A DNA stretch of 64,000 nucleotides from JAWXCM01 sp034408745 (GTDB lineage: Bacteria > Acidobacteriota > Terriglobia > Bryobacterales > Bryobacteraceae), in NCBI GenBank assembly GCA_034408745.1, contig JAWXCM010000054.1, positions 1 to 64,000 of the forward strand. The letters are read 5' to 3'. This document shows positions 1 through 8,700 of this stretch, piece after piece; the stretch's first letter is position 1, and the number at the start of each line of letters is the position of its first letter. The position numbers and the translations under genes were made by a program. The notes beneath the pieces were generated by a model that made no database searches, was not told the origin of the DNA, and saw only the letters and a list, made by a program, of their open reading frames with translations.

Positions 1-1
1 G

Positions 2-1438
2 CTGTATGTGGGGAACAGCAAGGGGCTCGGCAGCTATTCCGATGAGCGCGGGCCGCACAGTCCGCTGGCGGCAGATGGCAAGGACGAGGGGCGCGGATCG
101 GTGAAGAGCCTGCAGAAGGGGACGGTGCAGATGATTGGGCTGGGGAACCTGCGCAGCGACATCAAGGCCTGGACGAAGCAGGTGTATGAGAATACGCCTT
201 ACAAGGATGAGTTTCTGGCGCGGGCGAAAGCTCCGGGGGGCGAATCGATTGTGCCTCGCGATGTGGGTGTGGGATCGCCGATTAAGCACGTGATTTACAT
301 TATTCGCGAAAATCGGACGTATGACCAGGTGATGGGCGATATGCCGAAGGGAAATGGCGATCCGAGGATCGCTATCTTTGGTAAGAACGTGACGCCGAAC
401 GGGCACGCGATTGCGGATCAGTATGTGCTGTTCGACAACCTTTACTGCGATGGCGAGGTCAGCGTGGATGGGCATTCGTGGTCGAACTCGGCGTATGCCA
501 CCGACTATAACGAGAAGCTGTGGCCGCTGACGTATGGCGGGCACAGCAAGGCTTCGTACACGCTGGCGAACCTGCCACCGGGCGGGAACATGTGGGAGCT
601 TGCCCGGCGCAAGGGGCTGACATATCGCTCCTATGGTGAGTACACGACGCGGTCGAGCGATTCCACCAGGATGGAAGCGATTCCGGGAATCGCGGCGCTG
701 GTGGGGCATGTGGCGCCGATGTTTAAGCTGCCGGGCATGCGGGACACGGATAATGTGAAGGCGTTTATTGCGGAATTCGACGAATTTGAAAAGAATTACG
801 AGGTGAAGGACCCGTCGAAGCGTTTGCCGAACATGATTGTGATGAGCCTGGCGGAGAATCACACGCAGGGGACACGGCCGGGTGCGCGGACGCCCAGTGC
901 CATGGTCGCCAATAATGACTACGCAGTGGGCATGCTGGTGGATCGCGTGACGCACAGCAGGTACTGGCCGGAGACGGCGATCTTCATCATTGAAGACGAC
1001 GCGCAGGATGGCTCAGACCATGTGGACGCGCGGCGCACCGTGGGCCTGGTGATCAGCCCGTATATCAAGCGGGGGACTGTCGACAGCACGCTGTACACGA
1101 CGAGCGGCATGCTGCGCACCATGCAGTTGTTGCTGGGTCTGCCGCCGATGAGCCAGTTCGATGCTGCGGCGATGCCGATGTATAACGCGTTCGGTACGAA
1201 GGCGGATCTGAGTGCGTACACGCACGTGACGCCGATGATCGATGTGAATGAGACGAACACGGCGACGGCGTGGGGCGCGAAGGAATCGCTGGCGATGAAT
1301 CTGGATGAAGTGGATGAGGCGCCGATGTTTGCGCTGAACGAAATCATCTGGAAAAGCGTGAAGGGCGCGGACTCGCCGATGCCGCTTCCGGTGCATCGCT
1401 ACTGGTTTCATCCGCAGTCGTCCCGGGCTGCGCGCTAA
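2..1438 (+). CDS. Phosphoesterase-family protein, C-terminal part (5' end outside window)
   Basis: The reading frame is open from the first bases, so the gene starts upstream. The first visible residues (LYVGNSKGLGS) resemble the end of a YncE-like beta-propeller, which in this family often precedes the phosphoesterase domain; that fusion is inferred. The phosphoesterase (alkaline phosphatase/phospholipase C superfamily) part shows HVIYIIRENRTYDQVMGD, then DGEVSVDGHSWSN, and near the end a metal-binding IFIIEDDAQDGSDHVDARR block. The family hydrolyses phosphate esters, usually outside the cytoplasm; the substrate is not predictable here. The next gene begins 12 bases after the stop on the same strand. 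Confidence 0.85.
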   Translation: MYVGNSKGLGSYSDERGPHSPLAADGKDEGRGSVKSLQKGTVQMIGLGNLRSDIKAWTKQVYENTPYKDEFLARAKAPGGESIVPRDVGVGSPIKHVIYIIRENRTYDQVMGDMPKGNGDPRIAIFGKNVTPNGHAIADQYVLFDNLYCDGEVSVDGHSWSNSAYATDYNEKLWPLTYGGHSKASYTLANLPPGGNMWELARRKGLTYRSYGEYTTRSSDSTRMEAIPGIAALVGHVAPMFKLPGMRDTDNVKAFIAEFDEFEKNYEVKDPSKRLPNMIVMSLAENHTQGTRPGARTPSAMVANNDYAVGMLVDRVTHSRYWPETAIFIIEDDAQDGSDHVDARRTVGLVISPYIKRGTVDSTLYTTSGMLRTMQLLLGLPPMSQFDAAAMPMYNAFGTKADLSAYTHVTPMIDVNETNTATAWGAKESLAMNLDEVDEAPMFALNEIIWKSVKGADSPMPLPVHRYWFHPQSSRAAR

Positions 1439-1450
1439 ACTGTCGGGATC

Positions 1451-2923
1451 GTGAGATCCCCGATTCTGCTTCTTTTCCTCAGCGGGTTGATGCATGCGCA
1501 ACAGCCCGCTTCCCGCCTGAATCCCACTATCCAGCGAATTGTCGACGGGGTGTCCGAGCAGCGCATTGCGGCTACGCTGCGCAAACTGGAGAGCTTTGGA
1601 ACTCGCTTCGTTTTGTCTGGGCAGGATCATCCTACCCGAGGTATCGGTGCGGCTCAGCGATGGATTGAAGGTGAGTTCAAGGGCTACAGCCCCCGGCTGC
1701 AGGTGTCGCTGCATGCGTTCGACGTGAAGAAGGGTCCTCGGGTCGCGCGTGATGTGCAGGTGAATAATGTTGTCGCGATGCTGCCGGGAACGGTGCACAA
1801 GGACCGGTACATTATCGTTTCGGCGCATTACGACACGATCGTCCTGGTCGCCAAATCGAAGCCAACTCTTGAGCAGCGGATCGCGACTGCCGTGAAAGAC
1901 GGAATGCTGGAGGCCGAGGCTCGGGCGATGTTGTCGCTGACGCCTGAAGATGAGGTGCGGCCTGATGTCGACCCTGTGAAGATGGCCGAGCCGGACTTTA
2001 AGGCTCCTGGCGTGAACGATGACGGGTCGGGCGTGGCGGCTGTGATGGAACTGGCTCGGGTGATGAGCGGGTACGAGTTCGACAAGAGCATCCTGTTTGT
2101 GACGTTCGCGGGCGAGGAGATTGGCATGGTGGGGAGCGGCGCTTATGCAAAGGAAGCGAAAGAGAAGAAGCAACTGATTGAGGCCGTGCTGAACAACGAC
2201 ATCATTGGCAATGAGGTCGCGGGGAACGGACGGTCGGCGAGCAGTGTGGTGCGGCTGTTCTCGGCTGGGCCGGAGGACTCGCTGCCTCGCGCGGTTGCCG
2301 CCTACGCCAAGGAAGTGGGCGAGCGGTATGTGCCGTCGATGAAAGTCGACCTGGTGTTGCGGCAGGACCGGTTTGCGCGGGGTGGCGATCATACTCCCTT
2401 CGCGAACAATGGTTTCGGCGCGGTGCGGTTTACCACGGCGAGCGAGGACTATTCGCATCAGCACACCGTCACGGACACGTTCGAGCATGTGTCGGTACCG
2501 TACAACACGCGCGTGGCCAGGGTGAACGCCGCTGTGCTGGTGTCGCTGGCGAACGCGCCGGTGGCTCCGCAGACGAACTGGACGGTCGCGTCGGGTAAAG
2601 ACGCGGGTGCGCGGCGTGGGCTGCTGGGGCGCGGGAAGAGCGGCTACGATGCCGCGCTGCGCTGGTTGCCGAGCCCGGATGTTGACGTGGTCGGCTACGA
2701 AGTAATGATCCGGTCGACGACGAACCCGCTGTGGGAACGGGCGATCTTTGTTGGCAACGTCAAGGAATACGCCCTGAAGGATTTTTCGATTGACGATGTG
2801 GTGATCGGGATTCGTGCGGTGGACAAGGACGGGAACGCGAGCCTTGTGTCGAGCTACGCATTGAGTGGTTCGACGCTGCCGGCGGTTTTGAAACCGGCAG
2901 CGGCGAAACCGAAACCAGAGTGA
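1451..2923 (+). CDS. Secreted M28-family zinc aminopeptidase
   Basis: The gene starts at GTG, and the product begins with a short signal peptide ending at MHAQ. It has the M28 two-zinc pattern: His126/Asp128 in SAHYDT, Asp190 in GVNDDGSG, the catalytic pair Glu222-Glu223 in TFAGEEIG, Asp250 in NNDIIGNE, and a late His in the SEDYSHQHTVTD region. Between HYDT and GVNDD lies an acidic insertion of roughly 50 residues that is longer than usual. The last ~100 residues look like a fibronectin-III-type beta domain. The likely role is extracytoplasmic peptide or amino-acid release. The stop abuts the stop of the convergent next gene with no spacer. Confidence 0.9.
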   Translation: MRSPILLLFLSGLMHAQQPASRLNPTIQRIVDGVSEQRIAATLRKLESFGTRFVLSGQDHPTRGIGAAQRWIEGEFKGYSPRLQVSLHAFDVKKGPRVARDVQVNNVVAMLPGTVHKDRYIIVSAHYDTIVLVAKSKPTLEQRIATAVKDGMLEAEARAMLSLTPEDEVRPDVDPVKMAEPDFKAPGVNDDGSGVAAVMELARVMSGYEFDKSILFVTFAGEEIGMVGSGAYAKEAKEKKQLIEAVLNNDIIGNEVAGNGRSASSVVRLFSAGPEDSLPRAVAAYAKEVGERYVPSMKVDLVLRQDRFARGGDHTPFANNGFGAVRFTTASEDYSHQHTVTDTFEHVSVPYNTRVARVNAAVLVSLANAPVAPQTNWTVASGKDAGARRGLLGRGKSGYDAALRWLPSPDVDVVGYEVMIRSTTNPLWERAIFVGNVKEYALKDFSIDDVVIGIRAVDKDGNASLVSSYALSGSTLPAVLKPAAAKPKPE

Positions 2924-4258
2924 TTACTGCTTGATGATCTGACCGTCGCGCTTGCGGACTTCGCCCCAGCCGCCGTTCAGATTGCGACCGTCACGGCCGC
3001 CGTCGCGGAATGGATACTTCTTTGCCGCGGCCTCGTTGATCTCGATGCCCCAGCCCGGCTTCTCGCTGACCCACATATAGCCGTCCTTCCCTTCGGGCAC
3101 GCCGTCGAAGATCTCGCGGGTTTGCGCGTTGAAGAACGAGTATTCCTGGATGCCGAAGTTGTAGCTGGCCACGTCGAGCGTTACGTTTGCCATGTGTCCG
3201 ACCGGCGAAACGTCGCCTGGCCCGTGCCATGCGGTGCGTACGCCGAAGTGCTCGGCCATGATTGCCATCTTGCGGCAAGGCGTGAGGCCGCCTGCCTGGG
3301 ATACGTGGACGCGGATGAAATCGATCAGGCGCTCGGCGATCAGCGGCGACCATTCGTGCGGGCTGTTGAACAACTCGCCCATGGCGATCGGCGTGGTGCA
3401 TTGCTGGCGAATGAGCCGGAACCACGCGATGTCTTCGGGCGACAGGGGATCTTCGAAGAAGAACAGCTTGAACTTCTCCACGTCCTTACACATCTGCACT
3501 GCCTGCGTCGGCGTGATGCGCTCGTGGACGTCGTGGCACAATTCGATCTCTTCGCCGAGCTGGGTTCGGCAGGCCTCGAACAGCTTCAGCGTGCGGCGGA
3601 TGTAGGCAGACGGTTCGAAGACTGGCGCGGTGTGCAGCGACGCGACACGCGCCTCGCCGCGGCCGGAGCCGTAGCCTGCCATGCCGGGGACGCCGACCTG
3701 CACGCGCACATGACGGTAGCCCTCTGCCATGAACTTCTTCACCTGGTCGATGACCTGGGGAATCTCGGCGCCGCTGGCATGGACGTAGGTATCGGCAGCC
3801 TCGCGCACCTTGCCTCCGAGCAGCTGGTACACAGGCATGTTGGCCTGTCGGCCCTTGATGTCCCACAGCGCCTGGTCGACGCCACTGATGGCGTTGTTGA
3901 GCACGGGGCCGTTGCGCCAGTAGGAGCTGTTGTACATCGCCTGCCACAGATCGTCGATGCGGTCCGCGGGCTTGCCGATGAGGAACGGCTTGAGGTAGTT
4001 CTCGACGGCGATTGGCACCAGGTCCGCGCGCTGGGTGAAGGTACCGCAGCCGTAGCCGTAGAGGCCGTCCTGGTCGGTGATGACCTTGACGACGATCAGG
4101 CGTACACCGGCAGGCTGGCAGGTGATGACCTGCACGTCTTTAATCTTCGGCGACGGTGTGGCGCGCGTGGCGCGTGCGGCGGCATTCTGGGCCGCCAGGT
4201 GGCGCGCTGGCAACGCAGCCGCGAGGGCGGCACCTGTCAATAATTCACGGCGCTTCAT
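2924..4258 (-). CDS. Tat-exported enolase-superfamily dehydratase, D-mannonate dehydratase (ManD)-like
   Basis: The N-terminus MKRRELLTGAALAAALPA is a twin-arginine signal, so export is likely. The rest is a mandelate racemase/muconate lactonizing enzyme fold: an N-terminal capping domain, then a barrel with CHDVHERITP, FFEDPLSPED, MGELFNSPHEW and HGPGDVSPVGH. This spacing of acid ligands and the second His in CHDVH match the ManD/RspA subgroup, which dehydrates D-mannonate or related sugar acids. The actual substrate is an inference. It is the last gene of the minus-strand run and starts 1 base after the stop of the CcmD-like gene, so it is probably co-transcribed with the cytochrome c maturation genes, an odd pairing. 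Confidence 0.88.
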   Translation of the reverse strand: MKRRELLTGAALAAALPARHLAAQNAAARATRATPSPKIKDVQVITCQPAGVRLIVVKVITDQDGLYGYGCGTFTQRADLVPIAVENYLKPFLIGKPADRIDDLWQAMYNSSYWRNGPVLNNAISGVDQALWDIKGRQANMPVYQLLGGKVREAADTYVHASGAEIPQVIDQVKKFMAEGYRHVRVQVGVPGMAGYGSGRGEARVASLHTAPVFEPSAYIRRTLKLFEACRTQLGEEIELCHDVHERITPTQAVQMCKDVEKFKLFFFEDPLSPEDIAWFRLIRQQCTTPIAMGELFNSPHEWSPLIAERLIDFIRVHVSQAGGLTPCRKMAIMAEHFGVRTAWHGPGDVSPVGHMANVTLDVASYNFGIQEYSFFNAQTREIFDGVPEGKDGYMWVSEKPGWGIEINEAAAKKYPFRDGGRDGRNLNGGWGEVRKRDGQIIKQ

Positions 4259-4414
4259 TTATCGGCGATCTCCCGTTTCGATCATGCTCTTCAGTCTCCT
4301 CATCTCTTCGCGGAGCTTTCTCTCGCGCGACACCAGTGTCAGCACGTAGAGGACGACAACCAACCACGCCACGGCAAAGCCGTAAAACATGTATGTGAAG
4401 TTGCGAGTGTCCAT
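4259..4414 (-). CDS. ccmD: Small CcmD-like membrane protein (51 residues)
   Basis: A short frame starts at ATG 4414 and ends with TAA at 4261-4259, directly before the ManD-like start. The product begins MDTRNFTYMFYGFAVAW, runs through one hydrophobic segment (about residues 10-28) and ends in a charged RERKLREEMRRLKSM helix. That is the layout of CcmD: one membrane span with a charged cytoplasmic tail that helps release holo-CcmE from the CcmABC complex. Its place directly downstream of ccmC supports the call. Sequence identity in this family is always low, so the name rests on size, topology and neighbours. Confidence 0.8.
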   Translation of the reverse strand: MDTRNFTYMFYGFAVAWLVVVLYVLTLVSRERKLREEMRRLKSMIETGDRR

Positions 4415-4437
4415 GAGATTCTATCCGATCTCGTTCC

Positions 4438-5124
4438 TTATATCGAGTGTGCTTCGCGGCGCAACCCGTCGAGTTCACGCCGGAGGATTTCCTGCCGCAT
4501 CCGGACAGCTATCAGGATCCCTGTGAACAGCAGGATCGCCAAAAAGTTCAGGTAGAGCGTATTTTGCATGTCCGCATCCATGCCGTTCTTATTGCCCTGA
4601 ATCGAAAGTACGGGACCAGGATGCTGTGTACGCCACCACTTGATGGCATTCCATGTGACGATGACGCCTGGGAAGGTGAGTATCGACAGTACCGCGGCGA
4701 ATCGGGCTCGCTGGGTCGGTTCGTCGAGTGCCTCGCGCAGCATGAGGTAGCCGCCGTACATGAGCCATGAGATCAGCATGGAAGTCAGACGGGCATCCCA
4801 GGCCCACCAGATGCCCCACGCATAGCGAGCCCAGATCATGCCGGTGATCAGATTGATGGCTCCAAAAACGAGTATCACTTCCGTTGTGGCGGCCGCAAAT
4901 GCGTCGTATTTGAAGTCTTTCCGGACTAGAAACAAGATGCTGGCCACCATGGCTGCGAGAGCCCCAATCATGAAGCTCCAGGCAGCCGGAACATGGAAGA
5001 ATATGATTCGATAGACAGCTCCCTGTGCCGCCTCATCGGGCAGATTCATCAGCATGACGTACAGGTTGTAAACGAGCAGAGCAGCGGCGAAAACGCCTGT
5101 GCCGTAGATCAATTTTTCGCGCAT
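4438..5124 (-). CDS. ccmC: Cytochrome c maturation heme-handling protein CcmC
   Basis: A 228-residue protein with about six membrane spans. It contains the tryptophan-rich heme-handling signature WGIWWAWDARLTS (about residues 106-118) and a conserved His in the early FFHVPAAW segment, both typical of CcmC/CcsA. CcmC loads heme onto CcmE on the outer face of the membrane. It starts 2 bases after the ccmB stop and is followed 23 bases later by the CcmD-like gene, so ccmB-ccmC-ccmD is one unit. The ATPase gene ccmA is not next to it in this window. Confidence 0.93.
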   Translation of the reverse strand: MREKLIYGTGVFAAALLVYNLYVMLMNLPDEAAQGAVYRIIFFHVPAAWSFMIGALAAMVASILFLVRKDFKYDAFAAATTEVILVFGAINLITGMIWARYAWGIWWAWDARLTSMLISWLMYGGYLMLREALDEPTQRARFAAVLSILTFPGVIVTWNAIKWWRTQHPGPVLSIQGNKNGMDADMQNTLYLNFLAILLFTGILIAVRMRQEILRRELDGLRREAHSI

Positions 5125-5126
5125 AA

Positions 5127-5807
5127 TTACCCCACAAGAAGATTGTCAACCAGCGTCAGTGCCAGTGCCGTATAGATTACATCAAAGCCGGCGAGCAGTT
5201 TCAGCCAGATCAAGTCAGCTTCACCCACTGGCCGTCCAGCGATGAGAGCGGCGCTGAGCTGAATGGCGGCCATCAGGCACGGAATCATGATGGGATAGAC
5301 CAGCATGGGCAGCATCAACTCGCGCAACCTCATGTTGACCGTCATCGCACTGAAGATCGTGCCTACCACCGAAAGGCCCCAGGTGGCGAGCACCACCACC
5401 AGCATCAGCGACCAGAACTGGCGGGTCCAGTTCACGTTGTAGAACAGGCCGAAGACGGGGAGGCTGACCAGTTCGATGGTGAGAAGCAGGACGAAGTTGG
5501 CGACGGCTTTGCCGAAGAATAAGGCGGCTGCGGAGATGGGCGATGCGATGAGGGCGTCGAGACAGTCGTTGGGAAGGTCGCGGGCGAAGCTGCGGTTGAT
5601 TACGAGTGCGCCGGCAAAGGCGAATACTAGCCAGAGCAGGCCGCCGGCCATGGCCTGGATTTGTTCCGAGTCCGGATCGAATGCGAACGAAAACAGCAGC
5701 AGAATGACGATGGAAAACGACAGCGAAGCGTTGATGGTTTCCTTGCCCCGGATCTCGGAACGCAGGTCTTTCATTGTAATGGTGAAGCTTTGCCGGAAGA
5801 AGCTCAA
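5127..5807 (-). CDS. ccmB: Heme exporter permease CcmB
   Basis: The product has the CcmB pattern: an N-terminal KDLRSEIRGKE segment, then about six membrane spans, with FARDLPNDCLDALIASPISAAALFFGKA matching the usual cytoplasmic loop (given here only as a location, about residues 70-100). I chose TTG at 5807, which gives 226 residues beginning LSFFRQSFTITMKDLRSEI, because CcmB proteins normally carry that short lead-in. ATG at 5774 (215 residues) is the alternative. Neither has a good ribosome-binding site. CcmB is the membrane partner of CcmA in the CcmABCD transporter that drives heme transfer for c-type cytochromes. Confidence 0.88.
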   Translation of the reverse strand: MSFFRQSFTITMKDLRSEIRGKETINASLSFSIVILLLFSFAFDPDSEQIQAMAGGLLWLVFAFAGALVINRSFARDLPNDCLDALIASPISAAALFFGKAVANFVLLLTIELVSLPVFGLFYNVNWTRQFWSLMLVVVLATWGLSVVGTIFSAMTVNMRLRELMLPMLVYPIMIPCLMAAIQLSAALIAGRPVGEADLIWLKLLAGFDVIYTALALTLVDNLLVG

Positions 5808-5838
5808 ACTACAGGTTAACGCGCGGTGAGTTGCGGCC

Positions 5839-6276
5839 TCACGCAGCGGCGTGGAGAGCGGCCTCGGCAACTTCACGTGGAGCGGGGAGACGTGGAGTGC
5901 CGAGGCCGCACGGGCACCTCGACCAGTCGAGTCCGATGGGCGGATCAGTCTCGGGTCGAAGGTGCAGGCCGTTGTGGGCGTCGCATTCTTCTGCGACGAC
6001 CGAACCGGACGCATCGAGGCGAAATTCGTAAACGGGGACTTCCCATTCGCGCCAGACACGGTCGCGGTCCTCTGCGGTAAGCGATCCGGCGACCGGTCCG
6101 GTGAATATTACAACCGGATACTCGGGACGCCAGCGCCACTGCAGTGCAAGAGCGAGCATGCCAGCCGGAAACGCCGCTGTTTGTTGACCTGCAGGTTCGG
6201 CCGGAAAGGCCTCTGCGCGCTCGTACATCGCGACTGTCAGGTGCGGGCTGAGCGGATACTGAAATCGCTGCGGCAT
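5839..6276 (-). CDS. Hypothetical protein with Cys/His-containing C-terminal part
   Basis: A 145-residue frame that fits exactly between the response regulator and ccmB on the same strand, with gaps of 35 and 31 bases. I do not recognise a family. It has no signal peptide or membrane span. The C-terminal third carries an ECDAHNGLH stretch and an RCPCGLGTP stretch, so a metal site is possible but not shown. The tight spacing suggests it is a real, co-transcribed gene. Because CcmA is missing here one might look for it, but this protein has no Walker motifs and is not an ATPase. Confidence 0.6.
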   Translation of the reverse strand: MPQRFQYPLSPHLTVAMYERAEAFPAEPAGQQTAAFPAGMLALALQWRWRPEYPVVIFTGPVAGSLTAEDRDRVWREWEVPVYEFRLDASGSVVAEECDAHNGLHLRPETDPPIGLDWSRCPCGLGTPRLPAPREVAEAALHAAA

Positions 6277-6311
6277 GCTGACCCTGTAGTGTCGGCATGG
6301 CCGGAAAGTTC

Positions 6312-7001
6312 TCAGTCCGAGTTTTCAGGTGGTGGGCCGCCTGGAGTAGGGAAGCGCGTCAGGCCCGCGGAGAGCGCCAGTTGAGTTAGTCCGGCGACAT
6401 TGTTGACGCCGAGCTTCTTCATCATGGTTTTGCGATAGCTGCGTACCGTTTGCAGGCCAAGATCGAGCATCACTGCGATCTCTTTGCTGGTTTTGCCTTC
6501 AGCCACCAGCCTGAGAACCTGAAGCTCCCGAGGCGACAGCCCTTCGAGCGCCGGCGTCAACTGCTTCGATTCCAGATCACCACGCTGGATTCGATGCAGC
6601 AGCCGGTCGGACACTTGCGGGCTCAGGTAGGATCCGCCTTTTGCGACGGTGCGCAATGCTTCGAGCAGGTCATTATCCGACGCCTTTTTCAGGACGAATG
6701 CCCGGGCTCCGGATCGAATGGCGCTCACGACGGAGTGCTCATCGTCATACATAGAGAGGATAATGATGCGCGTTTCGGGACAATGGCGCAGAATTTCAGT
6801 TGTAGCTTCGATTCCATTCAGTCCAGGCAGCCCGATATCCATTAATACGATTCCGGGACGCAGCCTTCTGGCCATCTGAACGGCATCGGCGCCCGTCTCG
6901 GCTTCACCTACGACGGTGAATTCTTCGCTGTGGCGAAAGATGGCTTTGATGCCATCGCGCATGATTTTGTGATCGTCTACCAGAAGAACGTCGAATCTCA
7001 T
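6312..7001 (-). CDS. NarL/FixJ-type response regulator
   Basis: I start at MRFDVLLVDDHK (ATG 7001); longer starts run into the upstream kinase gene. The receiver domain has the acidic pair Asp9-Asp10, phosphoacceptor Asp55 in IVLMDIGLPG, and Lys in FVLKKAS. A LuxR-type helix-turn-helix follows (LSPRELQVLRLVAEGKTSKE, about residues 150-210). It begins 1 base after the stop of the histidine kinase, so the two form a standard two-component pair. The targets are not known; the position between transketolase and ccm genes suggests control of central metabolism or respiration, but that is only inference. Confidence 0.92.
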   Translation of the reverse strand: MRFDVLLVDDHKIMRDGIKAIFRHSEEFTVVGEAETGADAVQMARRLRPGIVLMDIGLPGLNGIEATTEILRHCPETRIIILSMYDDEHSVVSAIRSGARAFVLKKASDNDLLEALRTVAKGGSYLSPQVSDRLLHRIQRGDLESKQLTPALEGLSPRELQVLRLVAEGKTSKEIAVMLDLGLQTVRSYRKTMMKKLGVNNVAGLTQLALSAGLTRFPTPGGPPPENSD

Positions 7002-7002
7002 A

Positions 7003-7692
7003 TTAGAGCCCGGAACTGTCCTTTCCGCTCCTGGTACGGTTCCAGGACAAACGAACAACCGTACCTTTGCCAGGCTTGCTTTTCAGGTCGACCGAAATGG
7101 GAACCTGAGCTGCATAGTGCTCCATCAACAATAGTCCAAGTCCGGGTGCCTTGTCTGCGGCCTCCTCTGTGGAGAATCCGCAACCGTCGTCATGTATCTC
7201 CATAATGAACTGTCGCGACGTGGACCGGATCATCACTTCTATGCGTTGTGCCGCGGAGTGCTGCACAGAATTCTCTGTCGCAATCTCAGCGATTTTGTAC
7301 CACACACTGGCTACATCGGCAGGAAGGCGGACTTGCGGGTCATAGGAATACCGAATGGAACCGTTAAATCCTGTGCGAAATCGGCCGACCAGACGGTCGA
7401 GGGCGCTTTGCAAACCTGCGCGCTCGACGATGGAGGGATTCAGATCGTAGCTGAGTGTGCGGACTTGTTGCACAGCCTGATCCAGCATCTTCTGCATTTC
7501 GTGGATACGCTCCGTAATTTCCGGAATTTGGCCACGGTAATCCAGCTTAAGCACGTCCATTTGAAGGCCGACGGCACTTAGCACCTGCCCCACTTCATCG
7601 TGAAGCAGGCGGGAGACGCGAGCTGATTCTACTTCCCGAGCATTGATCGAGGCAACGATCATCCGCTTGAGGAACTGCGGAGTTTCCGTCAT
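7003..7692 (-). CDS. Soluble NarX-type histidine kinase (HisKA_3 plus HATPase)
   Basis: A 229-residue kinase with no sensor domain and no membrane span. The phosphoacceptor is His31 in SRLLHDEVGQVLSAVG, typical of HisKA_3. The ATPase part shows an N-box (EIATENSVQHS), a DDGCGFS G-box and a GLGLLLMEH box. As it carries only catalytic modules, it must receive its signal through a partner protein or through the cytoplasm. It lies 33 bases after the transketolase C-subunit gene and 1 base before the response regulator start. Confidence 0.9.
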   Translation of the reverse strand: MTETPQFLKRMIVASINAREVESARVSRLLHDEVGQVLSAVGLQMDVLKLDYRGQIPEITERIHEMQKMLDQAVQQVRTLSYDLNPSIVERAGLQSALDRLVGRFRTGFNGSIRYSYDPQVRLPADVASVWYKIAEIATENSVQHSAAQRIEVMIRSTSRQFIMEIHDDGCGFSTEEAADKAPGLGLLLMEHYAAQVPISVDLKSKPGKGTVVRLSWNRTRSGKDSSGL

Positions 7693-7725
7693 GTGTACGG
7701 GCGAAACGCGAACGCCCTGGAGGTA

Positions 7726-8700
7726 TTATGCCTTACGGCGTACAGCTTTGCGAGCGGCCTCGGCAACCTTTTCGGCGGTGAGTCCGTATTTCTGCAACAC
7801 ACCGTCTGGGGAACCCGATTCGGCGTACGTGTTTTCGACGCCTACGTATTCCATCAGGCAGGGCGCCTCCTCTGAGACTACCTGCGCCACACGGGCGCCC
7901 AGGCCTGCGTCGACAAGATGTTCTTCGGCGACCACGATGGCCTTCGTTTCGCGAGATGCTTTGGCGATGGCTTCGCGGTCGAGTGGCTTGATGGTGTGCA
8001 TGTCGATGACGCGGGCGGAGATGCCTTCGGCGTCGAGGATGTCGGACGCTTTGAGGCATTCGGCGACCATCAGGCCGTGGGCAATGAGGGTAACGTCAGT
8101 GCCTTCCTGCAGTTGGATGGCCTTGCCGATTTCGAACTGCTGACCCTCACTATAGATGGTGGCGACTTTCACGCGGCCGGCCCGGATGAATACGGGGCCC
8201 TTGTGATGAGCGGCGGCTTTCACCAGCGCAATTGTCGCCAGTTCGTCAGCCGGTGACATAACGGTGAAGCCAGGCAGCGCGCAGGCGAGCGCCAGGTCCT
8301 CAATGCTCATCTGCGAAGGGCCGTCCTCACCGATGCTGATGCCGCTGTGAGTGCCGACGAACTTCGCATTGGTGTTGGGATAAGCGACGGCGACGCGCAT
8401 CTGCTCGAAGCCTTTATTGAGAAGAAAGCAGGAGAAGCTGGACGCAAACGGGATCTTTCCCGCCGCCGCCAGACCGCCCGCAATCGACACCATGTTGGCT
8501 TCCGCGATGCCGCATTCGACGAAGCGGTCGGGAAATTCCTTAGCAAAGCCGGCGGTCATGGTGGATTTCGACAAATCGGCGTCGAGTACCACAACGTCCT
8601 TGTTTTCGCGACCGAGTTCTACCAGTGCCTTGCCGAACGCTTCACGCGTGGCCGGGCCGAGCTTCAGTTCGTATTTCGTGCGGACCGCCATGTTAGCCAA
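7726..8700 (-). CDS. Transketolase, C-terminal subunit (split form)
   Basis: 324 residues covering the pyrimidine-binding and C-terminal domains of transketolase. Landmarks are VLDADLSKSTMTAGF, FVECGIAEANMVSIAGGLA (catalytic Glu region), GTHSGISIGEDGPSQMSIED and the C-terminal TLIAHGLMVAECL segment. In split transketolases this subunit pairs with the thiamine-diphosphate-binding N-subunit, here encoded just upstream with an 8-base overlap. The enzyme moves two-carbon units in the pentose phosphate pathway. Confidence 0.93.
   Translation of the reverse strand: MANMAVRTKYELKLGPATREAFGKALVELGRENKDVVVLDADLSKSTMTAGFAKEFPDRFVECGIAEANMVSIAGGLAAAGKIPFASSFSCFLLNKGFEQMRVAVAYPNTNAKFVGTHSGISIGEDGPSQMSIEDLALACALPGFTVMSPADELATIALVKAAAHHKGPVFIRAGRVKVATIYSEGQQFEIGKAIQLQEGTDVTLIAHGLMVAECLKASDILDAEGISARVIDMHTIKPLDREAIAKASRETKAIVVAEEHLVDAGLGARVAQVVSEEAPCLMEYVGVENTYAESGSPDGVLQKYGLTAEKVAEAARKAVRRKA

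Noticed and set aside
1013..2488. 491-codon open frame on the minus strand
   Set aside because: It is antisense to the phosphoesterase and M28 peptidase genes, whose motifs are clear; its translation is Arg/His-rich without domains.
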